From Acidimicrobiia bacterium (GTDB lineage Bacteria; Actinomycetota; Acidimicrobiia; Acidimicrobiales; Poriferisodalaceae): a stretch of DNA of 58,909 bases. This document shows positions 52,484 through 58,909 of the stretch, one piece after another; the stretch's first letter is position 1, and every line of letters begins with the position of its first letter. The notes under the pieces are model-generated. The model was not told the DNA's origin. It saw only the letters and a program-made list of their open reading frames with translations, and made no database searches. Location: positions 1 to 58,909 of the forward strand of contig JAJEEO010000005.1 of assembly GCA_022820925.1 (NCBI GenBank), written 5' to 3'. The position numbers and the translations under genes were made by a program.

Positions 52484-54121
52484 ATGACCGAAACGCTGAC
52501 GGGCACCGATCGCTCGGCTGGGATCAGCTACGACGAGCTGTTCGACGAAGACACGCACCCGGTGTCGGACGTTCTGCGGCGAGTCGGCGAGCACCTGCCG
52601 GGCAACACGCGCGTGCCCGCCCGCGTGTACTACGCGCAGGACGTCCACGATCTGGAAGTCGAGCGGCTGTGGAGCCGCGTGTGGCAGCTCGCGTGTCTCG
52701 CCGAAGAAATTTCCGAGGTCGGCGACTACCACGTCTACGACATCGCGCACCTGTCGTTCCTGATTGTCCGCACCGCCCCCGACCAGATCAAGGCCTACCG
52801 CAACGCCTGCCTGCACCGGGGCCGCAAGCTGCGCGAGAACCACGGACGGGGCGCCTCCAGCCTTCGCTGCCCCTTCCACGGCTGGTGCTGGGAGCTCAAC
52901 GGCTCGCTGCGGGAAATCCCCTGCCAGTGGGACTTCCCCGATGTGGACATGGCCGACTACGGGCTGCCCGAGGCCCTGGTCGACACCTGGCACGGGTTCG
53001 TGTTCATCAACCCCGACCGCGACGCCGCGCCGCTGGCCGACTACCTGGGCGACCTCGCCGATCACTTCGAATTCGTGCCGTTCGAGCGCCGGTACAAGGC
53101 GGCACACGTCTCCAAGCTCATGCCGATGAACTGGAAGACCTGCCAAGAGGCCTTCATGGAGAGCTACCACGTGGTGGCGACCCATCCCACGCTGATGGAA
53201 TCCCTCGGCGACGCCAACAGCCGCTACGACATCTTCGGCAACTACAGCCGGGCGATGACCGCGACGGGCGTGCCCAGCCCGCATCTCGACGGGCAGCCCC
53301 GCTGGGAGCGCATCGACGACGGCAAGGAGTACGGCCGCTGGCGGCACCCGCTGAGCGGGCACATCTACGAGCGCAACGCCGAGGGGCAGGTCGCCGTCAC
53401 CGACCTGGACGGCAGCGTCAGCACCTTCGACGAGCACGGCAACCACCTCGACGGCGTGCAGACCCAGGCCGACCCGCACCTGTGCAAGTGGATCGGCGGC
53501 CCGCTGCCGCCGGGCCTGGAGGAGATGCCGCTCATGACGCCCCATCCCCCGCCGGAGGTGACCAACGTGCGGGGCTGGCTGGCGGACCGCAAGCGGGCGC
53601 AGGTGCAACGGCAGGTGGGCGACGCCATCGATGTCGAGGCCGTCAGCGACGCCGAGCTGATCGACTCGATCTTCTTCTCGGTGTTCCCGAACTGGTCGCC
53701 GTGGGGCTGCTTCAACCCGATCATGTACCGGTTCCGGCCGAACGGCGACAACCCCCAGGAGTGCATCTTCGAGGTGATGCTGTTCCCCCTGGCCCCGCCC
53801 GATCCGGCCGATCGACCAGCCCCGGCGCAGGTGCGCCACCTCGGCTTCGACGACGACTGGACCCTGGCGCCCGAGCTGGGGCCGCTGTCCAAGATTTTCC
53901 AGCAGGACTCGCTCAACCTGCCGCTGGTGCAGCAGGGCCTGCGAGCCCAGGAGCAGCAGGAGGTGATCTTCGCCTCCTACCAGGAGACCAAGATCCGCCA
54001 CTTCTACGAGCTGTACTTCGCAAGGCTGGGGCCCCAGATCGACCGCTCGACGGGTGCGGTGGCTGTTGTGTCGGAAAGCGCCGTGGGCGTGGTCACGCGC
54101 GAGAACGGCAGCGCTGACTGA
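52484..54121 (+). CDS. Rieske non-heme iron oxygenase, alpha subunit (second, long form)
   Basis: 545 residues, longer than usual (about 360-450). [2Fe-2S] ligands are NACLHRGRKLRE (C-x-H) and LRCPFHGWCWEL (C-x2-H). The iron site is TCQEAFMESYHVVATHPTL (two His). An additional region of about 100 residues (about 265-375: GRWRHPLSGHIYERN, then VAVTDLDGSVSTFDEHG) is inserted in the catalytic domain. It begins 56 bp from the divergent reductase gene and ends in a palindrome with the VOC gene. Confidence 0.9.
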   Translation: MTETLTGTDRSAGISYDELFDEDTHPVSDVLRRVGEHLPGNTRVPARVYYAQDVHDLEVERLWSRVWQLACLAEEISEVGDYHVYDIAHLSFLIVRTAPDQIKAYRNACLHRGRKLRENHGRGASSLRCPFHGWCWELNGSLREIPCQWDFPDVDMADYGLPEALVDTWHGFVFINPDRDAAPLADYLGDLADHFEFVPFERRYKAAHVSKLMPMNWKTCQEAFMESYHVVATHPTLMESLGDANSRYDIFGNYSRAMTATGVPSPHLDGQPRWERIDDGKEYGRWRHPLSGHIYERNAEGQVAVTDLDGSVSTFDEHGNHLDGVQTQADPHLCKWIGGPLPPGLEEMPLMTPHPPPEVTNVRGWLADRKRAQVQRQVGDAIDVEAVSDAELIDSIFFSVFPNWSPWGCFNPIMYRFRPNGDNPQECIFEVMLFPLAPPDPADRPAPAQVRHLGFDDDWTLAPELGPLSKIFQQDSLNLPLVQQGLRAQEQQEVIFASYQETKIRHFYELYFARLGPQIDRSTGAVAVVSESAVGVVTRENGSAD

Positions 54122-54136
54122 GCTCTCAGTCGCGCT
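54110..54136. terminator. Bidirectional hairpin enclosing both stop codons
   Basis: AGCGC-t-GACTGAG / CTCAGTC-GCGCT, 12 pairs with one bulge and a very short loop. It contains the Rieske TGA (54119-54121) and, on the other strand, the TGA of the VOC gene (54126-54128). Confidence 0.7.
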
Positions 54137-54608
54137 CGCTGCCGAGCTTGCCGCCTGACCACCACGACTCGAAGCGCGGCTCGATCGCCGACCAGACCAG
54201 CTCGACGATCGGCCCGCTCGGGGGCACGACGTAGGAGAACACGCCAAAGCCGTCATCGGGCGGCGCAGCCGCTGCGGCAACGTGCCAGCCGGCCTGCAGG
54301 CAGCGCTCGGTCTCCGCAGCCACGTCGTCGACCCACACGCCCACGTGATGGACGCCCGGATCGTCCGAGCCGTCCCAGATGGTGCCCGGTTGGCCCTGCA
54401 GCAACTCGAGATGCTGTGGTCCCTCGCACGAGTAGGTGAAGGTCAGCTCGACCGACTGGAGACCGTGCTGCGGCGTCCACACCTGCTGCGCTGCGTTGTG
54501 CTGCACCGACGCCCAGCTCACGCCCAGCGTCTCGCCCATCTCTGCCATCGCCGCATCGAGGTCCGGCACCCGGATCCCCGTGTGGAAGAGCCGCTGGTAG
54601 TCGATCAT
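54126..54608 (-). CDS. VOC (glyoxalase/dioxygenase superfamily) protein
   Basis: 160 residues with two beta-alpha-beta3 modules. Metal-ligand positions are occupied: His in LFHTGIRVPDL, Glu in PQHLELLQG, His in VHHVGVWVDDV and Glu in PIVELVW, as in methylmalonyl-CoA epimerase-like Glyoxalase_4 proteins. ATG 54608 is 47 bp from the divergent third Rieske gene. Substrate unknown; may isomerise or cleave an oxygenation product. Confidence 0.85.
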   Translation of the reverse strand: MIDYQRLFHTGIRVPDLDAAMAEMGETLGVSWASVQHNAAQQVWTPQHGLQSVELTFTYSCEGPQHLELLQGQPGTIWDGSDDPGVHHVGVWVDDVAAETERCLQAGWHVAAAAAPPDDGFGVFSYVVPPSGPIVELVWSAIEPRFESWWSGGKLGSERD

Positions 54609-54655
54609 CGGATTGACCTCCCGAACCCGGCCATACTCGCGCAGGGGGTGTCCGG

Positions 54656-55876
54656 ATGAGCCGCGAGACGCTTGTCGAACTCACACGCAGGACGCTCGGT
54701 CACGCCCGCGCGGCAACGGTGCCGCTGGCCGGCGACATCGGACGGGTGCCGGCGGCCAACTACTACGACCCCGATCGCTGGCAACTCGAGATGGCGCGGG
54801 TGTTCAAGCGCACTCCCCTGGCGCTGGGCTTCACCTGCGAGCTGCCCGAGCCCCGCAGCTACAAGGCGCTGGAGGTCGCGGGAGTGCCCGTCCTGCTGTC
54901 ACGGGGCGCCGACGGCCAGATGCGCTCATTCGTGAACATGTGCAGCCACCGCGGCTCGATCGTCGTCCCCGAAGGAACCGGCACGGCACGGCGCTTCACG
55001 TGCCCGTACCACGCGTGGAGCTACGACAGCGAAGGTCGGCTGGTCGGCATCCTCGACCGTGAGGAATTCGGCGACCTCGACCCCGACGGTCATGGCCTCA
55101 CGCCGCTGCCCGTCGCCGAGCGAGCCGGCATCATCTTCGGCGCCTTGACGCCACGGGCGCCTTTCGACATCGACGCCTACCTCTGCGGCTACGGCGAGAT
55201 GCTGGCCCATCACGAGTTCGCGAGCTGTGCCTATGTGGGCAGCCAGACCGTCGACGGGCCGAACTGGAAGGTGGCCTACGACGGCTATCTCGACTTCTAT
55301 CACCTGCCGATCTTGCACCGGGAGTCGTTCGGGCCCGGCTACTCCAACAAGGCGATCTACGACGCATGGGGTCCGCACCAGCGGGTGACCTCACCCGACC
55401 GCCGGTTCCTGGCGCTCGACGATCTTCCCGAAGACGACTGGCCCGCCGACCTGCTGACCGACGGCGTGTGGACGATCTTCCCGCACGCCTCGGTCGCCGG
55501 CTTCCAGGTGAGCGCCGACGGCGTTCCCGGCGGCGGGCGGATGTACATGATCTCGACGCTGTTCCCCGGCGACACGCCCGACACGTCCCGCACGGTCCAG
55601 CATTTTCTCGCCACATTCGAGCTCTCCGAGCAGCTCGACGGGCTGATCGAGGCCCAGAAGGCCTTCCTGCTGCATGTGGTGCGCGACGAGGACTACTACA
55701 ACGGCAACCGGATCCAAAGGGCGGTGAAAACCGGCGCCAAGACTGAGTTCTTCTTCGGTCGCAACGAGGCCGGCGGTCAGCGCTTCCACGGCTGGGTCGA
55801 TCGCCTCGTGGCTGCGGAGACCGACGACGACTTCGCCCAGCTCTTCGCCGGTGCTGAGGTGTCCTTCCAGCGCTAG
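54656..55876 (+). CDS. Rieske non-heme iron oxygenase, alpha subunit (third)
   Basis: 406 residues. Rieske ligands in NMCSHRGSIVV (C-x-H) and FTCPYHAWSYDS (C-x2-H); the iron site is in VAYDGYLDFYHLPILHRES (two His). TVQHFLATFEL and the C-terminal domain fit RHO alpha subunits. ATG 54656 is preceded by AGGGGG. Its TAG stop lies in the first unit of the 28-bp hairpin array. No reductase or ferredoxin is encoded nearby, so it probably shares one elsewhere. Confidence 0.9.
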   Translation: MSRETLVELTRRTLGHARAATVPLAGDIGRVPAANYYDPDRWQLEMARVFKRTPLALGFTCELPEPRSYKALEVAGVPVLLSRGADGQMRSFVNMCSHRGSIVVPEGTGTARRFTCPYHAWSYDSEGRLVGILDREEFGDLDPDGHGLTPLPVAERAGIIFGALTPRAPFDIDAYLCGYGEMLAHHEFASCAYVGSQTVDGPNWKVAYDGYLDFYHLPILHRESFGPGYSNKAIYDAWGPHQRVTSPDRRFLALDDLPEDDWPADLLTDGVWTIFPHASVAGFQVSADGVPGGGRMYMISTLFPGDTPDTSRTVQHFLATFELSEQLDGLIEAQKAFLLHVVRDEDYYNGNRIQRAVKTGAKTEFFFGRNEAGGQRFHGWVDRLVAAETDDDFAQLFAGAEVSFQR

Positions 55877-55965
55877 CTGGAAGCAACAGCACAGCCAGCG
55901 CTAGCTGGAAGCATCAAACACAGTCAGCGCTAGCTGGAAGCGAAAGCACAGCCAGCGCTAGCTGC
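55867..55965. repeat. Stop-codon hairpin array between convergent genes
   Basis: Four units at 28-29-28 bp spacing: CCAGC-gcta-GCTGG (starts 55867, 55895), TCAGCGCTAGCTGG (55924) and CCAGCGCTAGCTG (55952). Linkers AAGCAACAGCACAG, AAGCATCAAACACAG and AAGCGAAAGCACAG resemble those after purH. The first unit holds the Rieske stop (TAG 55874-55876), the last holds the stop of the convergent gene (55958-55960); the array fills the whole gap. Confidence 0.88.
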
Positions 55966-56485
55966 GCGTGGCGAGCCAGTCGGCCGTGGCCTTGGCCATC
56001 TTCGAGCCGTCGTAGCCGATGCGCTGGGTTGGCTCCACCTCGAGGATCACCCGCCGGGGCGAGTCCAGGAACGAGACGAACGCGGCCTGGCCCGCTTCGT
56101 TGCCAGGCCAGAGCGCCTCGGCGAGGGCCGGGTAGAACCACGCCTTCGTTTCGGCGTCGTCGTGCACCGTGCAGGTGCCTTTCCACGTGATCGCCTTGTT
56201 GCGCGGCATCGGCGAGCCGGTGCTGGTGACCACGATGCACACCCGCGGATCACGGCGCACGGCGCTGATGCGTGCTCGCTGGCTCGACGCTGTCAGCCAG
56301 AAGCGGCGGTCCCGCCAGACGTACGACATGATCACGCCGACGGGCCAGCCCTCACGGTTCGCCCAGATGAAGGTGCACTCGTTGTGCGCGAGCAGCAGCT
56401 GTTCTTCGACGTCGGCATCGAGGTCGAACGCCGTGACGTCTTCGTAGTTCTCCTCGGGATGGGCCTCCGACGATTGCTCGGCCAT
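55958..56485 (-). CDS. Pyridoxamine 5'-phosphate oxidase-like flavin-fold protein
   Basis: 175 residues from ATG 56485, which has GGAG 7 nt upstream; the frame is open to 56560 with a Pro/Ala-rich lead. A split beta-barrel: ECTFIWANREGWPVGVIMSY, RRFWLTASSQRARISAVRRDPRVCIVV and WKGTCTVHDD are the flavin/F420-binding blocks of PNPOx-like proteins, typically F420- or FMN-dependent reductases. It could supply a reduction step to the oxygenase cluster. Confidence 0.84.
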   Translation of the reverse strand: MAEQSSEAHPEENYEDVTAFDLDADVEEQLLLAHNECTFIWANREGWPVGVIMSYVWRDRRFWLTASSQRARISAVRRDPRVCIVVTSTGSPMPRNKAITWKGTCTVHDDAETKAWFYPALAEALWPGNEAGQAAFVSFLDSPRRVILEVEPTQRIGYDGSKMAKATADWLATRS

Positions 56486-56607
56486 GAGGTGACTCCGTTC
56501 GGCAGCGGCGGCGGCCGGCGTTGGTGCCGGTCGGCTCGAGTGCTTTGCGCTCTCGTTCACCGTAGTGACACCCGGCGACGAACTGCATGGCCTGCTAGAC
56601 CGGGCGG

Positions 56608-56895
56608 ATGCCTGCGTATCTCATTGCGAACTACGACGTCGTCGATCCGGACAAGTACAAGGAATATCAACGCGGCGCCGCGCCCATCATGGCGGGAGGC
56701 GGCAAGCTCCTCGTGCTGGACCCAGGGTCGGTCATCAAGGAAGGCGACGCCGGAGCGCAGACAGTCGTCATCGAATACCCGACGATGGAGGCCGCCCGGG
56801 CCGCGTACGAGTCGGACGACTACCAAGCCGTCGTGGGCATCCGTTTGGGCGCGACCACGAACGGCCGGGCGGTGCTCGCCAACGGCATGGGCTGA
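56608..56895 (+). CDS. DUF1330 family protein
   Basis: 95 residues. AYLIANYDVVDPDKYKEYQRG, GGGKLLVLDPG and VVIEYPTMEAARAAYESDDYQ (shortened) are the textbook DUF1330 pattern of a dimeric ferredoxin-like barrel. Role unknown; often near dehydrogenases and oxygenases. It is divergent from the PNPOx-like gene and convergent with the P450. Confidence 0.9.
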   Translation: MPAYLIANYDVVDPDKYKEYQRGAAPIMAGGGKLLVLDPGSVIKEGDAGAQTVVIEYPTMEAARAAYESDDYQAVVGIRLGATTNGRAVLANGMG

Positions 56896-56924
56896 GGGAA
56901 CCCGAATCCCTCCGAGTCATTCGT

Positions 56925-56944
56925 GCCGCGCGTTGCGGCGCGGC
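56925..56944. terminator. Hairpin between convergent DUF1330 and P450 genes
   Basis: GCCGCGC (56925-56931) pairs with GCGCGGC (56938-56944), 6-nt loop. A second GC-rich inverted repeat (CCCCGG 56944-56949 with CCGGGG 56970-56975) follows. Either could terminate transcription; no U-tract. Confidence 0.4.
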
Positions 56945-56981
56945 CCCGGAGCAACTGCCGAAGGCTGAGCCGGGGTTGCCG

Positions 56982-58304
56982 TTAGGCGGCCGTCAGGCTC
57001 ACGTCGAGCCGCTTGAGCCCACGCAGCATGAAGCTGGGGTGGTATTCGAAGGTGTTCGCGGCGTCCAGCTCGAACGACGACAGGCGACGGGCCAGCTCCT
57101 CGAGGGCCACCTTTCCCTCGAGCCGGGCCAGGGCCGCCCCGACGCAGTAGTGGATGCCCCGGCCGAATGCCAGGTGATCGGTGGCCCCGTCACGCTCTGG
57201 GCAGAACGACTGCGGCTCGTCGAACACGCCTGAGTCACGGTTCGCGGCGGAGTACATCAACACCACTCGGGCACCGGCAGGGATGTCCACTCCGGCGACG
57301 GTCGTATCGCGGCGCACCACTCTGAACATGCCTTGGACCGGCGTCGATATGCGCAGCGTCTCCTCGACGATCGATCGGGCACGCTCGGGATCCTCACGCA
57401 AGTGCTGCCACTCGCCGGGATGCTCGCCCAGCAGGCGCATCATCTCGGTGAGCATCTTCGTCGTGGTTTCGTTGCCGGCAACCAGCAGCTGCTGGATGAT
57501 GCTCAGCATCTCGGCCATCGTCAGCGGATCTACGTCGTCGATGCCGTCGGTGTCCCGGTCGATCCGGGCGTTGAGCAGATCCGTCAGCAGATCATCCTGC
57601 GGCGACGTCTGGCGGCTCTCGAGTTCCTGCGCGAAGTACTTCTGGAACTCGATCACTTCGCGTTCGGCGTCAAGGCGCTCTTCGATGCTGATGTCGGTGC
57701 CGATGCCGGCGATGGAGGCATCGCTCCAGCGCTTGAAGTCGGCGAGCCGGTCGTCGGGAACGTTCAGCGCCTTCGCGATCACCGTGACTGGCAGCGGCAC
57801 GGCGAACGCCTCCACGAAGTCGAGAGACGATCCGTCAGCCGTTGCGGCCAGCATTTCGTCAACGAGCCCGGTGGTGATGTCGCGGATCGTCGGCTCAAGA
57901 TCAGAGATGACCTTGGGTGTGAACGCCTTGCTGATCAGGCGCCGGAAGCGGGTGTGCGCCGGCGGATCGGCGGTCAGCATGGTCCGCACCGGCGGGTAGC
58001 CGCCCTCGCTGCGGTACAGGTCGGCCATGCGCTTCGCCAGCTCGCTGCTCATGTGGCTGCTGGTGTCGAACTGCGAGGAGAACGTGTCGGTGTCACGGAC
58101 CACATCGACCACGTCGTCGTAGCGGGTGATCAAGTACAGCTCTGCACCCGGCGTGGCGGCCGCAAAGACTGGAGCCTCCTGCTGCATCTTGGCGTAGTAG
58201 GCGTGCGGGCATTGCTGGACCGCAGGGTCGAACAGCCCGAAGTCGTACAGGTCGACGTCAGCCGTCGCGGCCGTGTCCGCGGCGCTCGAATCCAGTTGCG
58301 ACAC
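56982..58304 (-). CDS. Cytochrome P450
   Basis: Soluble bacterial P450 of 440 residues from GTG 58304. The I-helix oxygen-binding motif is VAGNETTTKML, E-x-x-R is in EETLRIST, the aromatic region DREQ-like PQSFCPERDGATDHLAF follows, and the haem cysteine is in LAFGRGIHYCVGAALARLE. All essential motifs are intact. It needs a ferredoxin not found nearby. Leader and start match those of the GGR-like gene. With the Rieske genes it suggests hydroxylation of a steroid-, terpenoid- or lipid-like substrate, but this is open. Confidence 0.94.
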   Translation of the reverse strand: MSQLDSSAADTAATADVDLYDFGLFDPAVQQCPHAYYAKMQQEAPVFAAATPGAELYLITRYDDVVDVVRDTDTFSSQFDTSSHMSSELAKRMADLYRSEGGYPPVRTMLTADPPAHTRFRRLISKAFTPKVISDLEPTIRDITTGLVDEMLAATADGSSLDFVEAFAVPLPVTVIAKALNVPDDRLADFKRWSDASIAGIGTDISIEERLDAEREVIEFQKYFAQELESRQTSPQDDLLTDLLNARIDRDTDGIDDVDPLTMAEMLSIIQQLLVAGNETTTKMLTEMMRLLGEHPGEWQHLREDPERARSIVEETLRISTPVQGMFRVVRRDTTVAGVDIPAGARVVLMYSAANRDSGVFDEPQSFCPERDGATDHLAFGRGIHYCVGAALARLEGKVALEELARRLSSFELDAANTFEYHPSFMLRGLKRLDVSLTAA

Positions 58305-58327
58305 CGCTACAGCCTGCCGCCCCCGAC
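58297..58327 (-). repeat. 31-bp leader element, copy 2 (P450 start)
   Basis: Partner of 52420-52450, 29/31 identical, again ending over a GTG start codon on the minus strand. Confidence 0.8.
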
Positions 58328-58337
58328 GCCGGTCTGC

Positions 58338-58909
58338 TCAGCCGACACTGTCGTCGGCGACTGTCGGCTTGCGTCCTCCGGCTGCCGCCGCGAGCGGCAG
58401 CATCACCAATTCGTGGGCGAACTCGAGCACACGCACTGCGATCGCGAACGCCGCGGCATCGCCGACCCCGAAGCGCTCGGCCAGCAGGGCAGCAACCACG
58501 ACCTCGCGCACGCCCAGCCCCGCCGGCGTGATGCCGACCATGCCCACGACGATGCCGGCGGCGGTGGCGCCGGCGATCAGCCAGATGTCATCGACGCCGG
58601 CGGCCAGCAGAGCGGCGGCCAGCAGCGCCGCGGCCAGAAGACGCTGTGCCACGGCCAGTCCGTAGATGAACACCGCACGCCAGACGCCTGGCCGCTCGGC
58701 GGTGAGCGCGTCCGGAGGAACGCGTCCCGAGAGCCATCGCAGCACTGCCGCTCGCTGCATCAGCGCCTCGACGCGGCGCCACCACCCAGCGGCGCCCGCC
58801 AAGGTCCAGGGCAGCGTCACCAGGCCGGCGGCCGCGCCCACGCCGATCACGAGCCGAGCCAGCCAGCCTCCTGCCGTGCCCAGCCAGTCGGCTGGCGCCC
58901 ACAGCGCCG
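58338..58909 (-). CDS. Flippase-like / UPF0104 (LPG synthase membrane domain) protein (partial)
   Basis: C-terminal 190 residues of a polytopic membrane protein whose start lies beyond the right edge; the frame is open to base 58909. Several hydrophobic segments are present, and GITPAGLGVREVVVAALLAERFG with a following ALRVLEF-type arginine (IAVRVLEF) matches the lysylphosphatidylglycerol synthetase membrane domain (UPF0104, flippase-like) family. It ends 33 bp before the P450 start on the same strand. Function could be lipid or polyprenyl transport. Confidence 0.78.
   Translation of the reverse strand, partial: ALWAPADWLGTAGGWLARLVIGVGAAAGLVTLPWTLAGAAGWWRRVEALMQRAAVLRWLSGRVPPDALTAERPGVWRAVFIYGLAVAQRLLAAALLAAALLAAGVDDIWLIAGATAAGIVVGMVGITPAGLGVREVVVAALLAERFGVGDAAAFAIAVRVLEFAHELVMLPLAAAAGGRKPTVADDSVG

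Noticed and set aside
54609..54655. A sigma70 promoter TTGACC ... CATACT ahead of the third Rieske gene
   Set aside because: The spacer between the two boxes is only 13 bp, too short for a normal promoter.
55867..55965. CRISPR array or plasmid iterons
   Set aside because: Units are 28 bp in total with 14-16-bp conserved linkers; position exactly between two stop codons and no replication gene nearby.

Overview
The window is a high-GC, densely packed bacterial segment. It has many GTG starts, 4-nt stop/start overlaps, a UPF0182 (COG1615) membrane protein, PucR and PaaX regulators, F420-type luciferase-like enzymes and several Rieske oxygenases and a P450. This suggests an actinobacterium, most likely a free-living heterotroph of the Acidimicrobiia type. 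That placement is inferred from gene content only; there is no rRNA in the window.

Layout. (1) 1-4693, minus: a taurine-type ABC importer (permease running off the left edge, ATPase with an extra membrane domain, lipoprotein binding protein) behind a class III aminotransferase, probably for taurine or another organosulfonate/amine. (2) 4934-6301, plus: an FAD-dependent amine-oxidase/phytoene-desaturase-like enzyme. (3) 6329-11894, minus: a tightly overlapping catabolic operon (acyl-CoA ligase, alpha/beta hydrolase, luciferase-like monooxygenase, SDR, amidase) opposite a TetR gene. (4) 12723-17642, minus: a branched-chain amino-acid-type (liv) importer with a LivM-LivG fusion and a coiled-coil stalk on its binding lipoprotein. 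(5) 17.7-26.2 kb: an accessory zone with a hydrolase and a DUF1330 gene between diverged 51-bp repeats, a retropepsin-like protease pair, a GNAT fragment, an RDD protein, a Uma2 nuclease, and a 3.1-kb island lying between the intact initiator tRNA and a duplicated 37-bp copy of its 3' end. The island carries a cupin, an amidohydrolase and an IS4-type transposase remnant. (6) 26.2-33.5 kb: core genes (UPF0182, purN-purH, a cell-wall-binding PBP4). (7) 33.5-34.5 kb: a small nucleotidyltransferase pair. (8) 34.5-45.7 kb, minus: a long hydantoin/thiohydantoin-like catabolic array (S-Me-THD/DUF917 protein, hydantoinase A, M19 dipeptidase, PucR regulator, DAO-type oxidase, rbs-type ABC importer, Asp/Glu-hydantoin racemase). 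(9) 46 kb: a VapBC/FitAB module. (10) 46.6-58.9 kb: malate dehydrogenase, FolD and a geranylgeranyl-reductase-like flavoprotein mixed with a degradative set: PaaX regulator, three Rieske oxygenases, a VOC protein, a PNPOx-like protein, DUF1330 and a P450, ending in a partial flippase-like membrane protein.

The most unusual signal is not a protein. Two 3' gene ends (purH at 31.52 kb, a Rieske gene at 55.87 kb) carry arrays of short palindromes with a period of about 28-35 bp. The first palindrome encloses the stop codon. Palindromes differ between loci, but the linkers share a consensus close to rAgC-atc-AaaCrCAG. At 55.9 kb the array exactly fills a convergent intergenic gap and encloses both stop codons. 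Other convergent pairs (6.30, 34.51, 54.12 kb) have single hairpins around one or both stops. This looks like an undescribed 3'-end repeat family, possibly a terminator or mRNA-end element.
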